Both the position numbers and the translations under genes were made by a program. Below the pieces are notes generated by a model. It was not told where the DNA came from. It did no database searches and was given only the letters and a program-made list of their open reading frames with translations. Positions 21,831 to 33,711 of a stretch of 64,000 nt of DNA are shown one piece after another (position 1 is the first letter of the stretch; every line of letters begins with the position of its first letter). This stretch comes from Acarospora socialis (lineage: Eukaryota > Ascomycota > Lecanoromycetes > Acarosporales > Acarosporaceae), in contig JAMYGW020000002.1 in assembly GCA_025617375.2 (NCBI GenBank), positions 2,790,001 to 2,854,000 on the forward strand. Direction: 5' to 3'.

Positions 21831-24800
21831 CACACACACTTCTTCTTTCTCTTATTTACATTATCTTCTTTCATACATCTTAATACTTCACTTTATTCAT
21901 TTCTTATACTACATATCAACTGTCATCAAAAACTACATTATAAATTTCAATGACTCTTTCATGAAGTAATAACTCATCTCAATTCTCAGTTGCAAAAACT
22001 GCAATTAATGATTTATTCTCATGAGAAAATAACTGATAAATGAAGATCTGTGATATACTATTGAGATTTTAGTGATCAGTACTTCTGTCAGTGATTTCTT
22101 CTTTTTACTCAACAATCTTGATTTTGAAAATCAGAAATTTAACATAAAGATTCTGTACTAACTCATCATTTATATTAATACAGATGATTAAAAGTATATT
22201 ATAGACAAAATCAATGTGAAGAATGCTTGAAATACTTTGAAATTCAAATACAAGAAGAAGCTGCAAATCACTGAAAGACAATATTTAATGAAGTTTATTG
22301 AATACAAAATGTCAACAAATATATTTATTGATGAAGCATAAACACATCTCAGCAAGCTGAACAGAAAGATTGCTGTGACTTAGTCTGATATGATTGATTT
22401 ATTTAAGTCTGAATAATGATTTCAGACACTTCTTTAAACATTATTTGAGAATTACACAGTGATTTACAACACAATCAATACTCAAAACATCTCAAACATC
22501 AAAAGAAGTCTGTAGAAGCTTCAAGAGAAGAAAATACAATTAAAGACTGTTGAGACTGTCTTATAAACAGATTAATATAAAGAGAAAAACTCAACACACT
22601 TATATCAGCATGATATGAAATATCATTATTGAAGATCATTAAGCTTCAGCAACAACTGTTATTCTTAGTGTAAATTAATTAAATGTTTTCTCTGTTATAA
22701 TTCTCATCATATTTGAGACTGTGAATATTTTTTCACTGCTTGCAAAAATGTTAAGTTAAAAAAGTTATCTGTCTTAACTGCAGTCAAATCAGTTAAAAAG
22801 TCAGACAAGTTGTCTGCAGACAACTCACATTATAAGAACAAAATAAAGTTTAAGTACAAGAACAGAAAGCATAGAGCTTTTGATGCTGAAACTGAAAAAA
22901 ATAGTGACTCATTCTTATTTGAATCTGACAAAGAGAAAGATAATGAGATTGTTATTCTGTTTAAAAAAGCTGTCAATAAGATATTTAACTTTGAATAAGT
23001 TGTGAACTTTGAATACTTCATACACATAACTGATCAACATCAACTATTCAATGATCTCTTAATATGTATATGATGCTGATGAATTAAAGTTGAGAGAAAA
23101 CACTTATACTCATATTACTATGAAGTTACAGTCATACAGAACAGATTCAGAAACTTTGTGAATCTGAATTTAACACTTTATGTGTTTAAATTAGAAGTCA
23201 ATCTTCTGTTGAGAAAGTGAATATGTGAAATGAAATTGCATAGAAGTTTTGATTAACACAGTCTTTATATGTAGAATATACATGACAATAACATGATAAA
23301 AGTGCTCAAGTGAGATGATGTCTACATAGTTAAACATATTGCAAAAGAACTGAATAAGTTTGCTCTGTTATTTGTCATGTACATGTTACTCAATTTAAAG
23401 ATGACTTTTTCAGTCACAGTATCAGATATGAACTTTTAGATACAGACTGACTCATTAAACTTTGTCAACACTTCATTTTCTGCTGACACTTCATTCTTAA
23501 GTGAAAAGATTAAGATCTACAAGCTGTAACACTGATAATTTATTCATCTTGATTCTGCAAAACTCTGCAATCTTTATAAAGTTATAATTTTTAAAAAATT
23601 AATTTTCATTGCTGAAAACAAGAAGAACATCTGTGAAGTTTGTGCTTTCATTAAGTTTGTTAATCAGTGAAAACACAATATAAACAAGAAAAAGATCAAT
23701 ATTCTTGTTCTGATTTTCATTGATATATATAGTTTTTTATCTCTGTCATTTATTGAATATCAGTACTTTCTGAAAGTTGTGAACAACTATTTTTGAAAGA
23801 CATAAACAATATCACTGAAGTGATGCAATAATGTTTTACAAAAACTGCAAGAATAACAATTAAAGACTGAGCTTCAGATCAGTGTGAAAATACTTATTGT
23901 ATAAAGTAATAATGTCACAGAGTTAAAATTAACTCTAAATGACTGATGCAGATTTTTTAACATCACACTGCAGTATACTGTATTTTACATGTCTATTCAG
24001 AATGATGTTGTTAAAAGAATCATTTATATCACTAAGAATTTAGTTTACATCATAATTAAGAAGACAGAACTTTCAATAAGATTTTAAGTGAAGATAGCAC
24101 AAATAAATGTTTATTTTTACAATTGAACAGCAATCAGTTTCTTGATTAATAATAGACAAATAATTTTAAAAAAGATCTTCACTGATGTGCAGTCATTCAT
24201 TGATCACATTTATATCTGAGATTGCAAGTGCTACTTCTATATTGATCTCAAATCATTGCTAAAGAGTAGACAGAACAAGTTCATGAATTAAGAATAAGTG
24301 AGAGTTTTCATAAATTATATAAATAAAATTACAAAGCAGTATTTGCTTTAAATTTCAGATTTCAAGTGAATCATTAAGAGTTATGCTGTAAAGTTTGTTA
24401 AGAATGAGAAGAAAGATAATGTTAATCTTAAATTACAAAAATAAATATTGAATATTCTGTCTGAACAGAAGTCAATTGAGTAATTATGAAAGAATATAGT
24501 CATTAAGAACTTTATAACATCTACAACTTCATTTACTATCTCTGAACAAACTCACAGACTCAGACTTATGAGTTTAAATGACAAAAAAAAATTTAAATTG
24601 ACTGCAGACAACCTTAATACATTCTCATTAAACATTCATATAATAAATAAATTAACTGCAGTCAACTTAAACAGATTATAAATAAGTAAACAAAGTAAGA
24701 TCAAGCAGTTTTTACATATTGAAGTTTCTGTCAGCAAAGCACTAAATATTTTAATTGAGAAAGTTAAAACATTCTTGTACATCAAGATTTCAAAGAAAAA

Positions 24801-26557
24801 ACAGAATAACAATGATAAAAACTTCAATGAGCTCATAATTAAGATATTATGAATTATGTTGATATTTACAATATTCATCACAAATAATGAGAAAAACACT
24901 GAGAACATCAAATTTAACATTCTCACATTTGTTATTTATGTTGAAGCAGTGAGAGACTTAATCTGAGAAAAGATGTAAAAAAATGTTATTTATGCAGAGT
25001 TAATGATTCTAACAGTTAACAAAACATAAAAAGAAATTGTATCATCAAAGAATGTAAACATAATGATCAGCAAATGAATATTTAAATTTAAGTTGAATAT
25101 TGATGAATTTCTGAACAAATTTAAGATAAAAGTTATGACAAAAGATTTCTCACAGATGTATAACATTAATTATAAGAACATCTTTACATTTATAGTTAAG
25201 TTCAATACTTTTTGAGTCTTTTTTGTCATCATTGTTCTTGAGAATCTTAAATGTCATTAAGTAAACATCAACAATGTTTTCACAAAATTCTTTTTTAAAA
25301 AAATCATCTACATAACAGTTTCTTCTGAAGTTCAAGTTGCATTTAACTGTATACTGTATTTATTGTGTAATCTTTATGATCTGAAGCAAATTACACAAAA
25401 CTAACATAAATAATGCATTATTGATCTGTACAAGTTAAACTTTCATTAAAGCAATATTAATTTATGTTTTTTCATCAACAGCATCAAAAAAATCATGCTG
25501 CTTCTTTATGTAAACAATATAATTGTAATTTCAGCAAACTTAATACACATTCTCTGATTTAAGAAAGTTCTTATGAAGATATTCAAAATTAAGAACTTAA
25601 AGAAAACACAGAAAATTCTTAACATATAAGTCATACATAATCACAAGAAAAGAACTCTACATCTAGATTAAACTCATTATGTAAATAAGATGTTAAAAGA
25701 TTTTCACATATAATCTGATAAGCATAAGATCACAATAATCTCACTTAATGAATATGATGCTCTTCATTCTGTTAACTTAGCTGATTAAAGAATAGATTCA
25801 AAACAGTATTAACATGCAATTGAAAATCTGATGTATATGATGATTTATATTTGACTAAACATTGTCTTTACTCTAAATCAACTAAATCAGTATTTTAGTA
25901 ATTCTGCAGAATATTATGAACATGTGTTTAAGAAACTGCTGCAATATGTGAAATTAATTATTAATTTTGACATTGTGTACAGACTCAGTGAGAATTAAGT
26001 CATGTTTGAATACTTTAACTTCAACTATGCATCAAACAAATAAGATTGAAAGTTAATTCTGAAATATGTGTACATGCTTGAAGATGAATTAGTGTTATGA
26101 ATAAGTTAAAAATAAAAGTTTGTTATTATCTCAATCACAATGACTGAATACATAATCATATCAATATGTACAAAAACTGAGATTTGATTTACACAGATGC
26201 TGCAAGACATGAATATGAACAAGTATCTTGAGAACAATTCATATTATGTGAACATCAAAAAAAATGAAGTTCATCAAGCAGTTTTATTTCTTTAACTCAA
26301 GAAAGACAATCAGACTGTTTTAATTCTGATTAAAAATGTATATGTGTATGAGCAATTAAAATACATTGACATTGTTTATCATTGTATTTGTAATCTGCAC
26401 AAACAAAATCAGATTAATGTAAATTTTGTACTCAGTTAAGACATGATGACTGATGAATTAATTAAGTTTTTATCTAAATGAATCTTTAAGCATTTTGTTG
26501 AACAACTGAGACTTACTGTTAATGAAAGTCAATAGATGTAGCATCATCAAATAAAAG

Positions 26558-26767
26558 TATTAAAAAGTGCAATGTTTTAGCTGCTTTCATAGTCTTAGTT
26601 GAAACTAATATCAGAAATTGCTCATTACTCATATAGTCTGTGTGACAGAGTATGTGAATAGATAATTTCTACAATTTACATCAATCACAGTCAGATTGAT
26701 GATGTACATTTCATTAGATAGACAGTTAGTCAGCAGTATAGCATGAGTATTTTTTTATCTTTCAATA
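26558..26767 (+). repeat. 3' LTR of Copia C
   Basis: 210 bp with the decayed start TATTAAAAAGTG and the end TTTCAATA. Confidence 0.88.
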
Positions 26768-27320
26768 TGAAGTATCAAAAAAAATAAGATTTCTGAAGAG
26801 ATTATAAATAAATAAAAAGCTCATAAAGTTCTCATAAAACATATAAATTCTTAAAGAAAAATAACATCACTGAAAAGATAAAAAGTCTGTAAAGATCAAT
26901 ACTTTTAAGAAAAAAACTGTATATAAGATGTATAGATTTTTTTAGTTGAATTTCATTAAAAAAAGTGTTTTATGAATAATGATATATTTTATAGAAAGTG
27001 ATCATCAAATCAAGTTGATTCTAATTTAATCTGATCTGACTTATAAGTCAAATTAGAGTCAGATCAGAAAAGTTGATTTATAAGTTAAGTCAGAATTAGT
27101 TTAATTACTTTAACTCAATTTGTAAATCAATTCAGATCAATTATGTGATACTTACTTTGTGTACATTCATCATATATAACTTATGAAATCTCATAGAGTG
27201 TTATGTTCAGTATATAATATTTTATATGCTATGTAAATTATATTTCTAACAATTATTTCTAATGATCAAACATGATAACATAATAAGTTGATAACTTTAC
27301 TATTAGCTTAACTATTTTAT
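26768..27320. other. AT-rich stretch with a 10-bp inverted repeat
   Basis: No gene is seen. CTGATCTGAC (27031-27040) and GTCAGATCAG (27058-27067) are perfect inverted copies. Further related words (TAAGTTAAGTCAG, CAATTCAGATCAA) follow. This could be the end of a DNA transposon, but no partner end was found. Confidence 0.45.
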
Positions 27321-29640
27321 TGTTTTACATCTTGCATCAATTCAAAAGATGTCAGATGATCATAAAATTTCTGCACAAAAGTCATATTTTTTATTTAAAT
27401 GATAACTTACTTAACATGTATAACACAAAAATTTATATCTATCAATTGAATCAGAAGACTGATCATCAAAAGAACTTAATAATTAAGTTTTATCTTCAAG
27501 ATAAAATGTTAAGAAAATTTCAACAGTCTTTTGTAAAGTTTATATAACACTTCTCTGTCAACTAATATAATTAAAACATATTTGATTGTCATTTGTATAG
27601 ATTACTCTGATTAGTTTTGTAAAAAGTTAACTTAAAATTAATAAATCTGCAAACTTCTGATAGTGATGTATTTCTTGTAAAGTAGTTTTTGTGTGTAAGT
27701 GTGTTAAAATTGAGCATTAAAATGTTAAAGTGATCATACTTACTATTTGACTTTGCATGTTTTTTTTGTCTAGTCATTTTGTACAAGTGAATTGAAAAAA
27801 ATGAGAAGTCATCTTCTCAATTTGTACTACATGATAAAAAAGACTCAGAAATGCATATTACTGCATTTTGACAGTAAAACATATCAGCATTTCAGTTAAC
27901 AGACAATTTGTCTTTTATTGTAACTTAAACATTACTTAATTTCTCAAAAGATCTCAGACTCTATACTTTATTATTTTATGTCTCATAAACATTTTAAATT
28001 CATCAAGTATCATGCAACAACTCATAAAATGTTGACAAAAAAGAAGAATCAAATCAAGAAAACTGAATCAGTATTTTTAACATATTTTTCTAACAAACTT
28101 CAAGCTGATTCTTCACTTTCAGAAAGAAAATGATGAGAATGACAGCACTGCAAATTGAATTTGAAAATAGAAAAAAAAAAATATGAAATTAATACACTCA
28201 AGAAATCAGATTGAGCAATAAAATTTAACTTTGACACATCTCATAAATCAGAAAATAGTTAGTCAAAACACTACAGTATGAAATCAGATTGCATTTAATG
28301 CAAAAATTAATGTTTTATGTTCAAACATCATGATTAAACTTTTAAACACAATCAAAACACAAAGTTTTATGTTTTCAAGAAGCTCAGAAAGAAAAAGAGT
28401 ATATTGATGCTAATAAGAATATTAAAGTGTAAATAAAAACTGATGTCATTGAAGATCTTAAGAAGCAACAATATTGAGCAGAGCAAAGTAATATGATTTC
28501 ACTATTTTATGTACAACATGCACTGATGAAGTTAACTGCATAATTTAAGAAAAAAATTCAGCATATTAAACATGAAATTCAACTCAAAACAGAGCTCAAA
28601 GATCTGAAAAATGATAAGAAAGATTTCAAGATTGTAACAACAAATAAAAACACTAAATCAAAGAAAAAGATCTTATCTTCAGATGTAAGTAGCAGAGCAT
28701 AATAATAAAACAATGTGTTAAAATAATATGTTAAAATTAATATCTACTTATAAATACATTCACAGCTTGATGATCTGATGAATTGAAATCTTAATTTGAT
28801 TATTCATTGATAAGAAAAAATTGAGTATTTAATGAGTCAACAAAGTCTTGAAATTGTGAGCAACTTTGATTTTCAAACTCATATGAAACAATTTTGACAG
28901 CAGATCATGAATTTAGAAAATATCAAGAACATAAATGTTGAATGAATATTTTAATAAAACATTCTAACAAGCATAAACACTTACTGTCTTGTTTAACTAT
29001 ACTATTTCAGCTTTAGTTATTGTTAAGAGTCTAATTAAATAAAACTCTGATTGTAATCTTGAAACTGTGAAAAGTATTTGAATTTATTTATTAAATGATA
29101 AAGTACATAATAAAACTCTAAATAGTAAGAAAAATGATAACTGAATTATGAATTTAAATAAGAAGAAAGAAAAAAAGATTGAACATTCAGATAATCTGTT
29201 TTTATATTTGTTTGATAAAGATAATGAAGAGAATTGTGATGAAGATGATAAAGAAGTTGATATTGAAGATAATGAAAAGAATGATGTTGATCAATTTGAT
29301 AAAAAAAATCAAGATTGTGTTACAGAAAATGATGAGAAATGTATTAAGTTTAATGAACATTACAGATTAGTTTTTTTTCTGTAAGTTCAGTGAGCTCTTT
29401 TTTTTGATGCATCATTTTAATGCTTTATATCTTTTTCAACTATCTAGAAGATTGAGAAAGCAGAAATTATTAATATTAATTTCAATAAATTGAAGATGAA
29501 AAAACTAGAAGTCAATAGACTCAGTTTGCTTGCTAGTGTCTATGATTTCTTTAGATTTTCAAGATAGACTTATTATTTTGTCACAGTAAAAGCATACTAC
29601 ATAATATTTGAATTTGATCTCATTTGCAGACTACAAATTT
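27321..29640. repeat. Unidentified repeat, copy I
   Basis: It shares at least two blocks, in the same order and orientation, with the next stretch: 27585-27780 with about 29985-30125, and 28770-28965 with about 31650-31835. On the + strand the second block is preceded by an intron-like segment (GTAAGT at 28685 to TTCACAG near 28769). An acidic frame at 29148-29384 (runs of Asp/Glu/Asn/Lys) follows. On the minus strand 27589-27786 is open, with RQKKHAKSNSKYDHFNIL, and a similar peptide occurs in copy J. I do not recognise the family. Heavily decayed. Confidence 0.45.
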
Positions 29641-32600
29641 GACTATATTACATATTTTAATTTAGTGTGTAAACTCTGATGAAATAATGTCATAAAATAA
29701 GAGTCACTTGTAAAACTGCTCAATCAAGATCATATTCTTAACTTAAATTGTAATACACTTGACATAAATAGCACAGAAATTAATGTCTAGTAACTATTAG
29801 AATTTTGTACTGTAAAAGTTTTAAATAATTACATTATATCTTTTAAATATATCATCAAAAATCTTTTCACAGTCTTCTGCAACATTTATAAGACATTTGT
29901 TTGTTAGTAAACATTTAAAATTTATAACTGCTCATTGAAGAGACAAATTTGCTGAATAACTTGTGAAAAAAAAAGTTTTAATATTAACAAATTGACAGTC
30001 TTCTGATATTGTTGAATTTCTTTTAGAATGATTATTAATTAAGAGTGTGTTAAATAAAACTATTAAAATTGAAGAATATTATAAAAGTATTACATACTGT
30101 CTGACTTAGCATGTCTTTTAATGATTATTTTTGCTGACTATTGTGCTGATTATTGAATTGTTGTAGACTTTGATATCTTTGATGACTGCTTTTTTTTAAA
30201 AACATAACTGATGAAATATTCACTGATTATAGATTTAATACAAACTAAATATTTATTATCTGTGAATCTGCAGTGATCTGAGTGTTTGTTGTATTTAATG
30301 CAGTAAATTTATTCTTTATGACTGTCTTAAACTTAAATGTAAACTTAATAAGCATCTTTTTCTTCTTTTTTCTTTTAAGCTTTCTAAATGTTGTTATTCT
30401 AAATGTTAATTGTTAAAACTACACATTAAAAATAAAGTATTTTAATCTTGTATCTATTGCTCTGAGTGTTATGATGTTGTTGTTTTGTGATTTGTAATGT
30501 AGTAATGTTGTTGATGTGAAAGCTGAGATTATATTGTTTCATTAAGTATTTACATCAATGTATTGAGTAAATTTGATCAAAACAAACAAATATTGTAGTC
30601 AAACAACAGTATGTATATGCAATATATTCTTTTTCACAACAATTCATTCTTCAAACAACAAACTCTTCAACAAATCAATATCTTTTCTCAGCATAATAAG
30701 ATACAAAACAAAATACATTTAATACAAAGACTTGTGCATTAGAACAGAGTGTTAAATTTAAGATGAACAAGAAAAAAGTTAAGACAACTGAAACTGCAAA
30801 CAAGTTAAACAAGAAATTATCACTGTTTTTTACTTCTGTTATTAAATCAAAGCATAATTAATTAATTATTGATTAGATTTTGCAGCAGAAACATTCAATA
30901 AAGAAGAAACTCAGACTGAAAAATTAACTGATACTATAAAACTTTCTATATTTATAATTTAACACATTTTTCTAACATTCTTCAACATGTTACTGACTGA
31001 TATACTGTGTAGTCAGTTAAGAGTTTTAATACTGAGACAACAACAATCAAAATCTTGCAGAAACACAAAGATCAATTATTTACATTAAGAATGTTGAAAT
31101 AAAATATTAAGTCTGATATAAAATCAGTGTGTAAGAAAGAGCAGAACTATTTTTAATATTTATGCATCATTACTGTATATATTTATCAAAAAAATCTTTT
31201 TTTTTTGATCTCAAATTATTAAATAAGCAAAAGAATGTAATTGCAACATCAAGCATCACAAAATACAAAAATTAAAAAGATTAACAATATAACTTGAAGC
31301 AGATTAAGATACATGTAAAATACTAAAGATAAATGCAATAAAAACTTTAATAAAGTTCTGTTTTTGTAAAGAACAGAGTGATATGATAGTTAATCATTTA
31401 ATTAAATATTATTAACAGTTAACAGCAGAATGACTTGAAGAATAAATAAATCATGTTAAAAATGAGAACAAAGTACAACAGAAACTCATTGATGCACTTT
31501 ATGTTAAAGAAAACTTAAAAATCACTGAAAAAATAAAAACAAAGTAAATACAGAAAATTGATATGTCTGAAAAAGTAAATAACTGATGATATTTGTTAAA
31601 ATTAAGTGTTAAAATTAACTGATATATGTAGACTCACTTTCAGATTGATTAAGTTACAGTATAAAATCTTGATTTTTTCATTTAACACTGAAAGTAAATT
31701 AAATTCATAATTGAGCAGCAAAATCTCAAATTAACTGAGAATTCTGATTCTCAAACAAGTATGTGAGAATTTCAACAGCAGATTAAAAATTCAGAAAATA
31801 TCAGAAATATGAAAGTAAAGTAAATAATTTAATGATATGTTTTAATAACATAAAGTACTTATTATTACTTGTAATTATGTTATTTCTGTCATCACTATCT
31901 CTACTGTTCTTGAAGATGTTTGAACTGTAGATGTAATAACTTTTAATAATGTAAAGCAAGTTATAACTGAAGATGTGACAATTTGTTTATTCAAAGATAA
32001 AAATGAGAAGTTACTCAGTACTGAAAAGTCAGATGATTTTATAATTAATAATATGAAAAAAAAAGTCTTTAAATGCTGCTGAACTCTCTGATGATTCATT
32101 ACTGAATTTTAAAATTGAAAGTGATGAAAAAAACAATATCAAAAATGAGAAGAATGAGACAGACAATGATTTGATGTAAATAAGATGTTTTTCATCATAA
32201 ATGTGTCTTGATTATCTACTGATATTGACAACAGAAAAAAAATGTGAAATAATTTCAATATGTAAATTTAATGCATATACATCTTGACTTATTGTTTTCA
32301 TTCTGTCATAACATGATGCTTAATGTTCTATAATGAGTCAATAACAACAGTTAAGTGAAGAGATTATGTTGATGATAAAATTACTACTGTAATTATTGAA
32401 CTTTCTTTTCTTCTTAAAGTGCAGACTTGAGTAATGCAGTATTCACACAACATTACACTTCAATACTGAGTTTTTATTCTATAGAGTTCATCATGTACAT
32501 TAGTGAGAGAAATTTAAATGCATTAGTCAAAAATAAATACAAAGATGACAGAGATTTAACATGAGTTCATGATTACATCACATGCATTAAAAATAATTGT

Positions 32601-32880
32601 TAGAATTTTGCTCACAAACAAGATCATTTTTTTACTTATAATTCATCAGAGTCACTTTTCTTGTCTTGTCTTACTTCAAGAGTTACATTGCATTGTTCTG
32701 AGTTCTTGAGATGTTGTTGTTAATTTAATTAAATTGAGCAGTTAATCTCACAATATATTCTATGTTGATGAGTATGTTCAAAGAAGAACAAATCTTCATA
32801 ATAACTTAAAAAATGATTGATTTGCAGAAGCTGAAACAATAATAATAGAGTTTGAAGTAACAGATTGAGTAGCATTCATG
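29641..32880. repeat. Unidentified repeat, copy J
   Basis: The diverged partner of copy I, with the same block order but different spacing. An intron-like ending (ACTGAT...TTTCAG, about 31600-31649) sits where copy I has its intron-like segment. An acidic tail (32100-32170) corresponds to copy I's acidic frame. The stretch 32200-32900 has protein-like codon structure on the + strand without a family match. No terminal repeats were found. It could be a DNA transposon or a duplicated host gene; undecided. Confidence 0.4.
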
Positions 32881-33683
32881 ACTATTGTAATAACAGAAAG
32901 TTTAATATTAATTGATTAAACAGCTAATGATGACTGCATAATGACAGCATTAATGTCTATATTGAACAAATCATTATTCTTTAAGTTAGAACTCATTTTA
33001 AAATCTTTTTCTAATGCTTTATGCATCTTCTTCTCATAAAAATTGCTCAAATACTCATCAGATACATCATCATTGTGTGAAATGATAAAAATAAATAGAT
33101 ACTTTCTATTTTCTGACAATTTGTTAACTAATAACATTTTAAAATTAAAATTATGAGCAGTACTGATTTTGATGATTGTGTTTGAGTTAACTTTGTATTC
33201 ATATAAGTGAAAGTCATGATGCTTGATAAGCATAATGTGCTGAATTGTCTTGATATTGAGTCAATTTTGTTGATAATGATACACATCACAAATCATGTTG
33301 AAAAAACACTTCATATTCACTTCTGCAACAGATATAATGAGTATATCTTTGATGAATTAAGTTATAACAAATTTAATCTTTTCTTATAATTTTCACTCAT
33401 CTAAAATGTTAAGATCTTTCATAAATGCAGTTTGCAGTTATGTTGTGACTTTGAATGCAGTTATTTTCAGTATTTTCTTACTGAACTGCTGTCATAATCA
33501 AATAACAGCTTCAAGACTAAGATGTGCAGTTTTGACTGCTGAGACATTTGAATGTACAGTTGATCAAATTTTAAATTGTTAATAATATCTTTTGTAATAT
33601 AATCTGAATTTGCACTCATAGTATTTTTAATGTTCTGATTCTCATGCTGAACTTTTAATGTTAAAGTGCTGTTAGCAGTTAAA
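32881..33683 (-). mobile_element. hAT transposase relic K, C-terminal part
   Basis: The minus strand gives the fungal hAT C-terminal dimerisation signature: a Cys-Phe-Asn-x2-Cys-Asp-x2-His-Tyr-type box followed by Leu-Asn-x-Lys-Thr-Ile, about 33230-33330. In intact fungal hATs this reads like ERLFNxARDxCHYRRxRLxPxTI. The open frame 32916-33233 continues into a long C-terminal tail. It is separated from its N-terminal half (37834-39600) by LINE H. Decayed and not functional. Confidence 0.7.
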
Positions 33684-33711
33684 CATTATTATTATTATTA
33701 TTATTATTATT
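33684..33711. repeat. (ATT)n microsatellite, LINE H 3' tail
   Basis: Nine uninterrupted ATT units at the 3' end of the minus-strand LINE, mirrored by the (AAT)n tail of LINE F at 58799-58824. Confidence 0.95.

Larger units (their letters stand above)
21297..26767 (+). mobile_element. Ty1/Copia element C, two LTRs, no matching TSD
   Basis: LTRs at 21297-21508 and 26558-26767. The leader with tandem repeats (about 21596-21830) is followed by gag (21900-22720), a knuckle-like region near 22690-22730, integrase (about 23230-24240), Copia RT (about 25150-25600, with a LYDLKQ box and a LLLYVNNI box matching Copia SLYGLKQ and YVDD) and RNase H (26140-26540). The left flank CTCAA and right flank TGAAG do not match, and the right flank does not resume Gypsy B. 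The present element may therefore be a recombinant of two Copia copies. A fossil with many breaks. Confidence 0.9.

Noticed and set aside
24636-24926. Minus-strand membrane-protein-like frame in Copia C
   Set aside because: It is antisense to the Copia pol region; the hydrophobic look comes from T-rich complement codons.
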